Source: Candidatus Dechloromonas phosphorivorans
Lineage (GTDB): Bacteria; Pseudomonadota; Gammaproteobacteria; Burkholderiales; Rhodocyclaceae
Assembly (NCBI GenBank): GCA_016721185.1
Contig: JADKIP010000017.1
Location: 1 to 64,000, forward strand
Direction of reading: 5' to 3'
Length of the DNA: 64,000 bases
The number at the start of each line of letters is the position of its first letter. Position 1 is the first letter of the stretch. The notes beneath the pieces are model-generated. The model did not search any database. It was not told the DNA's origin and saw only the letters and a program-made list of their open reading frames with translations. Below are positions 18,473 through 28,911 of this stretch, piece by piece. A program made the position numbers and the translations under genes.

Positions 18473-19945
18473 ATGAAAAAAAAATATGCAACAAGCTGCG
18501 CCGTGCTGCTGGCCATGCTGCTCGGCGGCTGTTCGCACTTGCCCTCGGTCGGGCCGGATTACGCGGTGCCGGCACTGCCCATGCCTTCCGGCTGGCAGGC
18601 GCAAGCGGAGGTCCAGGTTCAAGTTCAAGCGCCGAAGTCGACGCCCGAACCGGCGCCCGATCTTGCCCGCTGGTGGCGGCAACTGGATGACTCGATGCTG
18701 GATCGGCTGGTCACGGATGCGCTGGCGAGCAGTCTCGATGTTCGGCTGGCCCAGTCGCGGCTGCGCCAGGCACGGGCGGCGCGCGGGCAGTCGGTGAGCG
18801 GCTATTTCCCGACTTTGACGGCGTCGACCGCGAGCAATCGCAATTCGCCGGCAAAGGTGATCAGCGCCGTGACGGGTCGAACCATTTACGACGCCGGTTT
18901 TGATGCCAGTTGGGAGGTCGATCTCTTCGGCGGTACGCGGCGGGCGGTGGAGGCGGCGACGGCCGATCAGGCGGCGACTGAGGCGGCGCTGGAAAATGCC
19001 CGCGTTTCGCTGGTTGCCGAAGTGGCGCAAAACTACGTTGAAGTGCGCAGCTACCAACAACGGCTGAGCATCGCCCGCGACAATCTGGCCAGCCAGTCCG
19101 AAACCTTGCAGATTACCGACTGGCGCTATCAGGCCGGTCTGGCCAGCAGCAGCGATGTCGAGCAGGCGCGCAGCAACCGCGAACAGACGCGGGCCGGTAT
19201 ACCGGATCTGGAGATTGGCCTGAGTGCCGCCGAAAACCGTTTGGCGGTATTGCTCGGCCGGCATCCCGGCGCCTTGCATGCCGAACTGCTCAATGCCCAG
19301 CCCTTGCCGGTGGTGAAGGCAACGATCGGCGCCGGCATTCCGGCCGACGTGCTGCGCCAGCGCCCGGATCTGATGGCGGCCGAACGCACGCTGGCAGCCG
19401 AAACGGCGCGGGTCGGCCAGAAGCTGGCGGCGCGTTATCCCAGCCTGTCGCTTGGCGGCTCCTTCGGCTGGCAGGCTTACAGTTTTGCCGCGCTGGGCGG
19501 CAGCGATACCTTGCTGCGGGCGGTGAGCGGCACGCTGGCGGCTACCTTGTTCGACGGCGGCAAGCTGCGCAGCGCGGTTGAAATCCAGAACGCGGTGCAG
19601 GAACAGGCGCTGATTTCCTACGAAGCCAGCGTGCTGGGCGCGTTGGAAGAAGTCGAAAATGGGCTGACCGCCTATGCCGCCGCCCGCGAACGGGTTGAGG
19701 CTCGGCGGGCGGCGGCCGGGGCGGCGCGCAATGCCGCGGCGCTGACCCGCGATCTGTATCAAAGCGGCCTCGCCGACTTCCAGAAAGTACTGGAAACCGA
19801 ACGCACCCGGCTGACCACCGAAGACAACCTGGCAACGGCCGAAGCGACCGTTTTGACCAGCCTGATCAAACTCTACAAGGCGCTTGGGGGCGGCTGGGAA
19901 CAGCCCGTCACGGCGCAGCAACTACCAGAAGGCAAGACTTCATGA
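18473..19945 (+). CDS. NodT/OprM-family outer-membrane efflux lipoprotein
   Basis: 490 residues. The N-terminus has a lipobox (MLLGGC, Cys about residue 21), followed by VGPDYAVPALPMPSGW, typical of NodT-type channels. Two OEP domains are visible, with LAQSRLRQARAARGQSVSGYFPTL and YQAGLASSSDVEQARS in the first half and ERRAAAGAARNAA-type helices plus LYQSGLADFQKVLETER in the second. It forms the outer-membrane duct of the tripartite pump encoded by the next three genes; its stop overlaps the macA start by 4 bp (ATGA). It is distinct from the tolC gene at 6095. Confidence 0.93.
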   Translation: MKKKYATSCAVLLAMLLGGCSHLPSVGPDYAVPALPMPSGWQAQAEVQVQVQAPKSTPEPAPDLARWWRQLDDSMLDRLVTDALASSLDVRLAQSRLRQARAARGQSVSGYFPTLTASTASNRNSPAKVISAVTGRTIYDAGFDASWEVDLFGGTRRAVEAATADQAATEAALENARVSLVAEVAQNYVEVRSYQQRLSIARDNLASQSETLQITDWRYQAGLASSSDVEQARSNREQTRAGIPDLEIGLSAAENRLAVLLGRHPGALHAELLNAQPLPVVKATIGAGIPADVLRQRPDLMAAERTLAAETARVGQKLAARYPSLSLGGSFGWQAYSFAALGGSDTLLRAVSGTLAATLFDGGKLRSAVEIQNAVQEQALISYEASVLGALEEVENGLTAYAAARERVEARRAAAGAARNAAALTRDLYQSGLADFQKVLETERTRLTTEDNLATAEATVLTSLIKLYKALGGGWEQPVTAQQLPEGKTS

Positions 19946-21231
19946 CGCAGCAATCAGATAACTCGACCGAGGCTTTGCTCGGCCTGCTCAACGCCGCACC
20001 GAAGGGCGGCTTATTGGCCAACAAGCGGCGCTGGCTGCTGATCGGCGGCGCGCTGGCGCTGCTGCTTGGCGGCGTGTTGCTGTTTTCCGGGAGCGGTAAC
20101 GGGCTGGGCGGGCAGTACATCAGCGAAGAAGTGGCGCTCGGCAATCTGCTGGTGACGGCGTCGGCCAGCGGCACCTTGCAGCCGACCAAGTCGGTGGATG
20201 TCGGCAGCGAGCTTTCCGGCACGCTGGCCGCCGTGCTGGTGCAGGAAAACGATCAGGTGAAGAAGGGCCAGTTGCTGGCCCAGCTCGATACCTCCAAATT
20301 GAAAGATGCGGTAGCCAAGTCGCAGGCGGCGGTGGCGTCGGCCGAAGCGAGCGTGGCGCTGGCCCAGGCGACGGTGGCGGAGTCGAAGGCCGCACTGGCC
20401 CGCATGCGCCATGTCGCCGCGCTTTCCGGCGGCAAGGTGCCGGCCAAAACGGAGCTGGAAAGCGCCGAGGCGACGGGGCTGCGGGCCATTGCCAATGAAG
20501 CCAGTGCCCGGGCGGATGTCGTGCAGGCGCGGGCGACGCTGAAAACGGATGAAACCAATCTCGCCAAGGCCACCATCCGCTCGCCGGTGGATGGCGTGGT
20601 GCTGACCCGCAAGGTGGAGCCGGGCCAGACCGTGGCGGCGACGATGACGACGCCGGTGCTGTTCGTGCTGGCCGAGGATCTGGCGAAGATGGAACTGCAG
20701 GTGAAGGTGGATGAGGCCGATGTCAGCAACGTCAAAAATGGGCAGGAGGCGACGTTCACCGTAGCCGCCTGGCCGGGTCGCAAATTCCCGGCGATCATCC
20801 AGCGCGTTGGTCTGGGTTCGACGACGACCGACAACGTGGTGACCTACAAGACCATCCTGCAGGTCAATAACGACGATCTGGCGCTGCGCCCGGGCATGAC
20901 GGCGACGGCGGCCATCGTCACGGCCAACCGCGACAACGTGCTGCTGGTGCCGAACGCGGCGCTGCGTTTCACGCCGCCGGGTAACGGGACGAAACCGGCT
21001 GAACGCGGCTTTGTCGCCAGCCTGCTGCCCAGCCCGCCGGCGGAGCCGGCGAAGAAACGCCCGGTGGTGGCCAAGGCGGGCGAGGCGCAAGTCTGGGTGG
21101 CGGGTGAGAGCGCACCGCAGCCGGTGGCCGTCAAAACCGGCGTCAGCAACGGCCGTTACACCGAAGTGCTGAGTGGCGAGCTGAAGGCTGGCATGGCGGT
21201 GGTGACTGATTATCAGGAGGCCAAAAAGTGA
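19942..21231 (+). CDS. macA: MacA-like periplasmic adaptor (HlyD family)
   Basis: 429 residues. A single N-terminal membrane segment (about 34-50, WLLIGGALALLLGGVLLF) is followed by the barrel-sandwich hybrid domain (ASGTLQPTKSVDVGSELSGTL and TIRSPVDGVVLTRKVEPGQTVAA) enclosing an alpha-helical hairpin (about 110-190), then beta-barrel and membrane-proximal domains. This is the adaptor of MacAB-type tripartite exporters. It overlaps the upstream OMF gene by 4 bp. A dispersed repeat separates it from the ATPase gene. Confidence 0.92.
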   Translation: MTQQSDNSTEALLGLLNAAPKGGLLANKRRWLLIGGALALLLGGVLLFSGSGNGLGGQYISEEVALGNLLVTASASGTLQPTKSVDVGSELSGTLAAVLVQENDQVKKGQLLAQLDTSKLKDAVAKSQAAVASAEASVALAQATVAESKAALARMRHVAALSGGKVPAKTELESAEATGLRAIANEASARADVVQARATLKTDETNLAKATIRSPVDGVVLTRKVEPGQTVAATMTTPVLFVLAEDLAKMELQVKVDEADVSNVKNGQEATFTVAAWPGRKFPAIIQRVGLGSTTTDNVVTYKTILQVNNDDLALRPGMTATAAIVTANRDNVLLVPNAALRFTPPGNGTKPAERGFVASLLPSPPAEPAKKRPVVAKAGEAQVWVAGESAPQPVAVKTGVSNGRYTEVLSGELKAGMAVVTDYQEAKK

Positions 21232-21233
21232 TT

Positions 21234-21310
21234 TGCTGCGACCATAGAGGCAACGGCTGGCCCCAGGGTCAACCCGAAAAAACAGCCAAATTTGCCTGCG
21301 GCCAAAGGGG
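21234..21310 (+). repeat. Dispersed repeat, copy B
   Basis: Begins TGCTGCGACCATAGAGGCAA and continues CGGCTGGCCCCAGGGTCAAC, then an A-run. It fills the gap between macA and the macB ATPase, inside what should be one operon. The first 40 bases are nearly identical to copy C at 32637 and are clearly related to copy A at 12899. Confidence 0.75.
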
Positions 21311-21316
21311 GCTCAG

Positions 21317-22294
<978 letters not shown>

Positions 22295-23268
22295 AGCCAT
22301 TCAGCAGCAGATCAACGGCCTGCAAACCGTCGCGCCGGTGGTCGGCAGTTCGGTGACGCTGGTCGCCGGCACGCAGAACTGGTCATCGACAGTGAGCGGC
22401 ACGACCAACGCCTACTTCACGACCGGCAACTGGAAGCTGGCCGGCGGCCGGCAGTTCAATGACGACGAAGAAAGCAACGGCAAGGCGGTTTGCATCATCG
22501 GCAATACCGTCAAGAAGGAGCTTTTTGCCGGCCAAAGCCCGCTCGGGAACAGCGTTCGCGTCAAAAGCTTCGACTGCGAAATCATTGGCGTGCTGGCCGC
22601 CAAAGGGCAGGGCGGCGGCGGAATGGATCAGGACGACACGGTGCTCATGCCGCTGCGCACCGCCCAGCGCCGGCTGACCGGCAGCCTTGATGTGTCGAGC
22701 CTGATGATTTCGCTGAAGGACGGCGTCAATTCGGCCCAGGCCATCGCCCAGATTCGCAGCCTGATGCGCGAACGGCGCAAGCTGGCCGAAAATGCCGACG
22801 ACAATTTCAACGTGATGGACACCAAGCAACTCGCCGAAACGCTCTCCGGCACCATCGGCACCATGACCGCGCTGCTCGGCGCAGTGGCCGCCGTCAGCCT
22901 GCTCGTCGGCGGCATCGGCATCATGAACATCATGCTCGTTTCGGTGACCGAGCGAACCCGCGAAATCGGTATCCGCCTCGCCATCGGCGCGCTGGAAAAC
23001 GAGGTGCTGCTGCAATTCCTGATCGAAGCCGTCGTCCTCTCCGCCTTCGGCGGCCTGGTCGGCGTCGCGCTCGCCTTTCTCGCCTGCATCGGCATATCGG
23101 GCGCGATGAACATGCCCTTCCTGTTCAACCCCGCCATCAACCTCACCGCCTTCGGCTTCTCGGCGGCGATCGGCGTCATCTTCGGCTACGTGCCAGCCAG
23201 AAGAGCCGCCCAGCTCGACCCAATCGAAGCGCTACGCCACGAGTAGTGGCTGATTTTGGCTGTTTTTT

Positions 23269-23280
23269 GCGGTTGACCGC
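23269..23280. repeat. GCGGTTGACCGC motif after the efflux operon
   Basis: An exact copy of the 12-mer GCGGTTGACCGC, following a T-run, 22 bp past the permease stop. The same 12-mer (either strand) recurs at 31592, 43855 and 57792. The rest of the 170-bp gap before the convergent MFS gene shows no gene. Confidence 0.5.
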
Positions 23281-23416
23281 GGTGCCATGCCGGCCTTGAA
23301 CAGGAAACGGCCTAGCTACATGACAGATCTACCCAGATATCCGCTGTTCGGCATCGGTATGGTTGAATGACTGCTGGGTGCCCAATCCGGACGTTGGTGT
23401 CGCGGGGAATTGAAGG

Positions 23417-24643
23417 TCAACTTTCAGCAGTAACCGGTCGATTGCCATGGGGAATAACCGCAGCCTCCTTGATGGGCAAATTTACCAGTGCGGCAATAAT
23501 GGCCAACGCAATGTCGGCGTACCACATCCAGGTGAAGTCGCCGAACCGGGAAATTGTGATGCCGCCCAGCCAGGCACCGAGGAAGCCGCCAATCTGGTGC
23601 GAGAGCAGCGTCAGCCCGAACAAGGTCGCCAGATACCGTGTCCCAAAAAGCTTCCCGACAATCGCCGCGGTGGGTGGAACCGTCGCCAGCCAGGTGAAGC
23701 CCAAGCCGGCAGCAAACAGGTAGTAAGTCCATTCGGTACGCGGCATCCACAGATACCAGGCAATCAGCAAGGCCCGTGAGGCATACATCACCGCCAGGAC
23801 ATACTTGCTGCGATAACGGGCGACACACGAACCAGCATACAAACTGCCGAATACGTTGGCCAGGCCGATGATGGCCAGCGACCAGCTGGCCACACTAGGC
23901 GGCAAGCCGCACAGATTTACTTCACCTGGCAGATGGGTTACCAGGAAGGCAATGTGAAACCCACAGGTGAAGAACCCCGCATGCAGTAACCAATAGCTCG
24001 GATTCTTGAGCGCCTCCAGAACTGCCGGCCCCAGTCTCGAATCGTCGGCATGCTGTGGCACCGCTGTCGTCGGACCGGTCAGTTTCCCAATCAGCGGGAG
24101 AGCAGCCAAGGTCGCCACGGCCATCGCCCACATCGCTCCCATCCACCCCATGCACTGAATCAGCTTTTGCAGGAGTGGCGCAAAGATGAATTGCCCAAAG
24201 GAGCCGCCCGCATTGATAACACCGGAGGCCGTTCCGCGTGACTCGAACGGCAAGCGTTGGGCGGCAGCACCAATCAGCACGGAGAAGCTGCCGGCCCCTG
24301 ACCCCATGGAAGCCAGGATGCCCAAGGCAATCGCCAGACCGAAGCCATTTTCGATAAAGGGAGTAATCGCACAACCCATGGCGAGCGTTACCAAGGCAGC
24401 TTGTAACACCAGCCGGGGACCGTAACGGTCAGCAATAGCACCGGCAATCGGCTGGATGGCGCCCCAGGTGAATTGCCCAATGGCCAGCGCCAGGCTGATA
24501 GTAGCAATGCCCATTCCGGTCGAGCTATTGATGGGGCTAATGAAGAGTCCAAAGGATTGGCGGGTTCCCATGGTCACCATGAGAATGCCAGCCGCAGCCA
24601 GGGTTACGGACAGGACATCGGGGCGTCGAATTGAGTGAAACAT
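23417..24643 (-). CDS. Major facilitator superfamily transporter
   Basis: 408 residues with 12 predicted membrane helices. The loop 2-3 motif is GAIADRYGPR, and MGTRQSFGLFISPI in helix 1 is typical of the monocarboxylate/oxalate-formate-like MFS group. It is the last gene of a minus-strand run thioesterase-panB-MFS, starting 16 bp after the panB stop with no strong Shine-Dalgarno. By context it may move a small organic acid linked to the other two genes; the substrate is unknown. Confidence 0.88.
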   Translation of the reverse strand: MFHSIRRPDVLSVTLAAAGILMVTMGTRQSFGLFISPINSSTGMGIATISLALAIGQFTWGAIQPIAGAIADRYGPRLVLQAALVTLAMGCAITPFIENGFGLAIALGILASMGSGAGSFSVLIGAAAQRLPFESRGTASGVINAGGSFGQFIFAPLLQKLIQCMGWMGAMWAMAVATLAALPLIGKLTGPTTAVPQHADDSRLGPAVLEALKNPSYWLLHAGFFTCGFHIAFLVTHLPGEVNLCGLPPSVASWSLAIIGLANVFGSLYAGSCVARYRSKYVLAVMYASRALLIAWYLWMPRTEWTYYLFAAGLGFTWLATVPPTAAIVGKLFGTRYLATLFGLTLLSHQIGGFLGAWLGGITISRFGDFTWMWYADIALAIIAALVNLPIKEAAVIPHGNRPVTAES

Positions 24644-24659
24644 GGTTTTCGTTATTCGG

Positions 24660-25490
24660 TCAGAAGCAATGCTCTAGCGCAGGGAACGAGCCTTCTTTCA
24701 CCGCTGCGACGTAAGCGCGAAATGCTGAAGCGATGTCAGGCTGTCCATGCATAAAATTACGGACAAAACGAGCCTTCTTGCCAGGAAATACACCAAGCAT
24801 GTCGTGCATGACCAGAACCTGACCGGAACAATCGGGACCAGCACCAATTCCGATAGTGGGAATGCGGAGCGCTTCCGATGCGGACTTGCCGAGTGAGGCT
24901 GGAATGGCTTCGAGCAGCAACATCGAGGCCCCAGCCTCCTGGAGGGCAAGCGCATCGGACATCAACCGGTCGGCCCCCTCCGAAGTTTTGCCTTGCACTT
25001 TGAATCCTCCGAGTTGATGCACGGATTGCGGCGTTAGCCCAAGGTGGGCAAAAACCGGAATGGAGCGCTCGGTCAGAAAGCGTACCGTGTCGCACAACCA
25101 GGCGCCGCCTTCCAGTTTTACCAACTGCGCACCGGCTTGCATCAACTTCACGGCATTTTCGTAGGCGGAATCGGGCGTCCCATAGCTACCGAAAGGCATG
25201 TCTGCCGCAAGCAGTGCTGACCTGTTGCCACGAGCGACACAGGCCGTGTGATAAGCGATGTCGGCGATGGTCACCGGCAAGGTGGTCGCGTGGCCCTGCA
25301 AGACATTGCCCAACGAATCGCCAACTAACAGCATGTCGACCGCGCAAGCATCCATGAGTGCTGCAAAACTGGCGTCGTAGCAGGTCAGCATGGCGATTTT
25401 CTCGCCAGCGTTCTTCATGTTCTGAAGTGTTGGCAGCGTGACCGCTTTTTGTTGCAGCTCAGCCTGGCCTTCTTGCAGGTAACCGGCCAT
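24660..25490 (-). CDS. panB: 3-methyl-2-oxobutanoate hydroxymethyltransferase (PanB family)
   Basis: 276 residues. PanB adds a hydroxymethyl group from methylene-THF to ketoisovalerate, the first step to pantothenate. The Mg-binding acids are in LLVGDSLG, LLAADMPFGSYG and LVKLEGG, and the catalytic Glu is in LLLEAIPASLG; HLGLTPQSVHQLGGFKVQG and GIGAGPDCSGQVLVMHD are also intact. There is no panC beside it; instead a hot-dog thioesterase (3 bp upstream) and an MFS transporter share the transcript and a LysR gene faces them. It may be the housekeeping enzyme or a paralogue acting on another 2-keto acid. Confidence 0.93.
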   Translation of the reverse strand: MAGYLQEGQAELQQKAVTLPTLQNMKNAGEKIAMLTCYDASFAALMDACAVDMLLVGDSLGNVLQGHATTLPVTIADIAYHTACVARGNRSALLAADMPFGSYGTPDSAYENAVKLMQAGAQLVKLEGGAWLCDTVRFLTERSIPVFAHLGLTPQSVHQLGGFKVQGKTSEGADRLMSDALALQEAGASMLLLEAIPASLGKSASEALRIPTIGIGAGPDCSGQVLVMHDMLGVFPGKKARFVRNFMHGQPDIASAFRAYVAAVKEGSFPALEHCF

Positions 25491-25493
25491 CCC

Positions 25494-25937
25494 TTACTTC
25501 TCCGTTTTGCCGTGCATCACCATGATGGTCTGTTGCATCAGCGCACAGAGCGTCTCTTTCCCATCCTTGACGGCGAAGACCTCAGCCTTGGTGACAATCA
25601 AGGTGCGTCCCGGCCGCACGACTTGGCCGCGGGCAATCAGCTTCTCGCCATCGGCCGGAGCAACCAGATTCATCTTGTACTCGACGGTGAGGACAGAGGC
25701 GTTGGCAGGCACCACCGTCATCGCGGCGTAGCCGGCGGATGAGTCGGCAATCATGCCGACGACACCACCGTGGACGAAGCCGTGCTGCTGCTCGATACCG
25801 TCCCAATGCGGGACGTGAATCTCTGTCATCCCGTTGTCGACCACGGGCATAGTGGCCTTAACCAGATGCATAGCGTTCTGTTTGTCGAAACTGGCCAAGA
25901 CGCGTTCGGCGAAGTGGGGGTCAGATACGTGGGCCAT
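25494..25937 (-). CDS. PaaI-type hot-dog thioesterase
   Basis: 147 residues, one hot-dog domain. The active-site helix follows GIEQQHGFVHGGVVGMIADSSAGYAA, with HGG and the acidic D of IADS typical of the PaaI/YbgC clan that hydrolyses acyl-CoA thioesters. The strand VLTVEYKMNLVAPADGEKLIARGQV is the usual second half. It leads the thioesterase-panB-MFS operon, transcribed away from the LysR gene across a 164-bp regulatory gap. The substrate acyl-CoA is unknown. Confidence 0.9.
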   Translation of the reverse strand: MAHVSDPHFAERVLASFDKQNAMHLVKATMPVVDNGMTEIHVPHWDGIEQQHGFVHGGVVGMIADSSAGYAAMTVVPANASVLTVEYKMNLVAPADGEKLIARGQVVRPGRTLIVTKAEVFAVKDGKETLCALMQQTIMVMHGKTEK

Positions 25938-25987
25938 GTTTAGTCTCCTTCGGCTGTTTTTTAGATGCTGGGCATGTGCCCAAAATT

Positions 25988-26008
25988 TACATTCGAATTG
26001 CTCATGTA
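25988..26008. promoter_or_regulatory. LysR-type box TACAT-N11-ATGTA
   Basis: Perfect 5-bp arms (25988-25992 and 26004-26008) with an 11-bp spacer match the T-N11-A rule for LysR-family sites. It lies between the divergent LysR gene and the thioesterase operon. A second short inverted repeat, GGGCA-TG-TGCCC, is at 25970-25981. Confidence 0.6.
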
Positions 26009-26101
26009 TCCTGTTACGTTGATACTTGCAATCAGGCTATTAGAATCGATGAAACGCTACGCCTCAATTGAGTTTTTTGTGGCTACACATGAGAATTTGT
26101 A

Positions 26102-27022
26102 ATGTCAGTTAAACTCTCCAGAATTCCTTCAGTAGATTCGCTGCGAGGCTTCGTCGCAGTGGGCCGCCGCATGAGCATTACTTTGGCGGCCGGCGACTTG
26201 TTCCTGACCCAATCTGCGGTCAGCCGCCAGATACATGGCCTGGAGACGGCACTGGGTGTGAAGCTTTTCGAGCGAACGCATCGCGCCATTCGTTTTACAC
26301 CGGAAGGCGAGCAACTATTTGTTGCTGCCGATAGTGCGATGCAGCAGCTACAAGATGCGCTAGGGGTTCTGGAAGACAACGTACGCCGGCGACCGGTAAC
26401 GATTACAGCCAGCATTGGCTTTGTTGGGCTATGGTTGCTGCCGCGGCTTGGCGCGTTTCAGCAGGCGTATCCTGAAATCGAGGTGCGCATCTCAGCGAAC
26501 AATCAGATTGTGGACGTGCGCAAAGACGGCTTGGATATTGCCATTCGCTACGGGGAGGAACGCCTGATGCCGCCAGGTGCGAGCCGACTATTTGGCGAGA
26601 CCGTCTTCCCGGTTGCCCATCCAAGCCTGGGTATGAAGCGTTTGGATAGCGCCGAATTGATTGAGCGGTCCACGCTGCTTGAGTTCGAGGGAGACTCGTC
26701 ATTCGCCTGGCAATGGAGTAACTGGCTGGAGTCGCAAGGATGGGCAGGCATAAAGCCGAAAGGGACTCTTCGCTTCAACCTGTATGACCAGTTGATTCAT
26801 GCCGCAGTCGCTGGCCAAGGCATTGCACTGGGCAAGGGGCAAATCATCGCTCCCATGCTGGCCGATGGCCGCCTGATTGCCTTGCCTACGCCATTTCCTG
26901 GCCCGAGCTCCAATAAGGTCTACTACCTGATTCAACGAGACTCGCCAGCAAGCAATCAGGCACAAGCATTGATTGACTGGATACGCACTGAGGCTAGAGC
27001 TACGGATTCTGCTCCAGCGTAA
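26102..27022 (+). CDS. LysR-family regulator, GcvA-like
   Basis: 306 residues. The winged helix occupies residues about 12-70 (SLRGFVAVGRRMSITLAAGDLFLTQSAVSRQIHGLETALGVKLFERTHRAIRFT in overlapping pieces), with the effector domain after about 95 (ASIGFVGLWLLPRLGAFQQAYPEIEVRI), typical of the GcvA subgroup. It is divergent from the thioesterase-panB-MFS operon, with a TACAT-N11-ATGTA box between them, so it very likely controls that operon and itself. The effector is unknown. Its 3' end overlaps the convergent hydrolase gene by 23 bp. Confidence 0.93.
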   Translation: MSVKLSRIPSVDSLRGFVAVGRRMSITLAAGDLFLTQSAVSRQIHGLETALGVKLFERTHRAIRFTPEGEQLFVAADSAMQQLQDALGVLEDNVRRRPVTITASIGFVGLWLLPRLGAFQQAYPEIEVRISANNQIVDVRKDGLDIAIRYGEERLMPPGASRLFGETVFPVAHPSLGMKRLDSAELIERSTLLEFEGDSSFAWQWSNWLESQGWAGIKPKGTLRFNLYDQLIHAAVAGQGIALGKGQIIAPMLADGRLIALPTPFPGPSSNKVYYLIQRDSPASNQAQALIDWIRTEARATDSAPA

Positions 27023-27956
27023 CAAGCTGAGCCGGAATCTCCTGGGTAACTTCGCCATCGCGTAGCCAAGCCAGGGGGATTTTCCACAAGGAGTCCGCAT
27101 AGCGAGCATTGAAAAATGCGAAGTGGCCAATGGACGGCTGACCAACCGCGTCGGGCTTGATACGCATGTGCGTGCTAGGGCTGCTTTTGAAGTAGCTGAG
27201 CAGGCGGTGGATGGCAGGAATGGTGCCGAATTCGTCATCGCTCATCGACACCGCTAGCGTGGGCGCAGTGACCTGAGCGAACGATTCAACCAGTTTGGCT
27301 CGCTCTTCGTCCGACAATGTCTGCGGGCCGGATTTGTAGATGTCCTCGAAACGCGGCTCTGGGGAAATCCAGTCACGAACCACGCCGCTCGGCGTGTCTT
27401 CCAGCCACCCCAGACGCTTGCCCGGAAAGTAGCCAAAGATTGCTGTCAGGGTCGGCATGACGATATGCCAGCGCAGGTACATGGCGAAGCGCTTGTGCTT
27501 GGCGTAATCCCGCCAGTAGGCAAACTGCGAGCCCATCGTGAAGACCCGTTTGATAACCTGATTGGACGGCGCCATTCCCACCAGAAAACCACCTACGCTG
27601 TGGGCAGCTACCAGGATGTCGTGCCCCTTGAAGCAAGTGCTGGCAAATTTCAGTACCCCTTCGAAGTCTTTGCTCCCCCAATCCAGCCAATTGGCCTGGA
27701 AGCCGCGCATGTTCTCTGGCCGCGAGCCACCAATCCCGCGGTAGTCGTAGGTAATGACGTTAAAGCCATGGGTGTAGAGAAACTCGGCAAATCGGCTGTA
27801 GTACCGGCTTTGCACTGAAGTTGCCGGATTGATGATAACGACCGGTGGCAGCTCGTCACCATTCACCACCTCATGAACCCAAGCATGGGCATGCAATGGA
27901 AAACCATCGACAGCAGGAATGTCTATTTTTAGCGGCTTGGTGGATTTCGAGGTCAT
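27000..27956 (-). CDS. Alpha/beta hydrolase
   Basis: 318 residues. The nucleophile elbow is AHSVGG (Ser near residue 118), the acid is probably in SMSDDEFGT, and the histidine in SIGHFAFF near the C-terminus; YDYRGIGGSRPE follows strand 3. It is like the predicted hydrolases grouped with UCP037442. No signal peptide, so cytoplasmic. It overlaps the 3' end of the LysR gene by 23 bp tail to tail. Its substrate cannot be told from the sequence. Confidence 0.85.
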   Translation of the reverse strand: MTSKSTKPLKIDIPAVDGFPLHAHAWVHEVVNGDELPPVVIINPATSVQSRYYSRFAEFLYTHGFNVITYDYRGIGGSRPENMRGFQANWLDWGSKDFEGVLKFASTCFKGHDILVAAHSVGGFLVGMAPSNQVIKRVFTMGSQFAYWRDYAKHKRFAMYLRWHIVMPTLTAIFGYFPGKRLGWLEDTPSGVVRDWISPEPRFEDIYKSGPQTLSDEERAKLVESFAQVTAPTLAVSMSDDEFGTIPAIHRLLSYFKSSPSTHMRIKPDAVGQPSIGHFAFFNARYADSLWKIPLAWLRDGEVTQEIPAQLVTLEQNP

Positions 27957-28086
27957 GGCTACTTGGCGTGTTCCAACGATTGGCTTTAAGCCTAAGGTGG
28001 ATGCACCAAGTGCTCAATTGAGATTATTGCTGCCTCGCATTCCAAATCTGCATGTCGCAGGGCACCCTCAGCGATTGCTAGTTGCT

Positions 28087-28521
28087 TTACGCGCTCACCG
28101 GCGAGGTGACGGTTACACACGAAATCCAGTTTTGACGTCGGCGGTTTGTTCTCTCTTCAACACTTTCGCCATCGAAATCTGACTGAAAATGCTTGAGAAG
28201 GGTGGGCGGGATGCCGCGCAGAGCATGGACATTGACCACTGCATAGAGGCGCCCGTCAATCTCACTGGTCACGACCGGGATGTCCTCACATTGCTTGCAG
28301 ATGAGAAAGTCAGCGGTTCTGGTTCCGAACGTATGCCGGGTAAGCAGCGTCGGGTTGTTGATTTGAACTTGAAGCTTGGCCGATGACGACGAAGTCCAAA
28401 CTCCTTTATGTGCTTGGCAGAACGAACAAGTACACGCCCAAGCAGGAATTCTGCTTGGGTCAGGCAGCCACTCGAGATTTAACGATATGTTGCCGCAACG
28501 GCATTGGCCAGAAATTAACAT
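28087..28521 (-). CDS. GFA/CENP-V-type zinc-binding protein
   Basis: 144 residues with the cysteine pattern of the GFA (glutathione-dependent formaldehyde-activating) fold: GQCRCGN near the start, CTCSFCQAHKGV near residue 30, and CKQCED near residue 76, where the usual CG becomes CE. Two zinc ions are normally bound. Members are often called S-(hydroxymethyl)glutathione synthases, but most have no proven activity. It is a single gene, separated from the hydrolase by 130 bp and followed upstream by a gene-free stretch. Confidence 0.82.
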   Translation of the reverse strand: MLISGQCRCGNISLNLEWLPDPSRIPAWACTCSFCQAHKGVWTSSSSAKLQVQINNPTLLTRHTFGTRTADFLICKQCEDIPVVTSEIDGRLYAVVNVHALRGIPPTLLKHFQSDFDGESVEERTNRRRQNWISCVTVTSPVSA

Positions 28522-28911
28522 GAAGCCTCCTCTGAGCCTCAGTTTAACAAACGCTAGTGTGCGGTAACGACCTTCACGCCACCGGGCTTCAATGCAGACA
28601 TGGATGGCGGCTCAGTGCATCAAGCAGCCCCTTGAATGGCAGCTTGATGGGATGCTTAAGCGGCGGCTCATGGCCGAGAAGGGCCGACCACTTGAGCTAA
28701 CGCTATCCCTTGGAATACCCACTTGTCTCAGTAGCCACCGCGTCGAACCTCGATCGTTTGGGCTAGGCCAAGGATGGCTGGCGCGGTATTGCTATCGCTG
28801 GCAATGCTCGCTCCAGCGGTATATCGCAACAAAACGAGCCATTGGGATTCCCCAATAATCTCCGGCCGGAAACCGATTTCCGGAAGTAAAGGCGCAATCA
28901 ACGCCAGCCGC
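28522..28911. other. Gene-free region, 390 bp
   Basis: No credible gene was found. An 88-codon open frame at 28592-28858 has no ribosome-binding site and no recognisable protein. Near the right end CCGGAAA and TTTCCGG (28864-28886) could form a weak hairpin. The sequence may be decayed coding DNA, but no parent gene was recognised. Confidence 0.4.

Noticed and set aside
18089..19921. 610-codon open frame antisense to the NodT-like gene
   Set aside because: Product is Arg/Gln/Gly-rich low-complexity sequence and the opposite strand encodes a clear lipoprotein channel.
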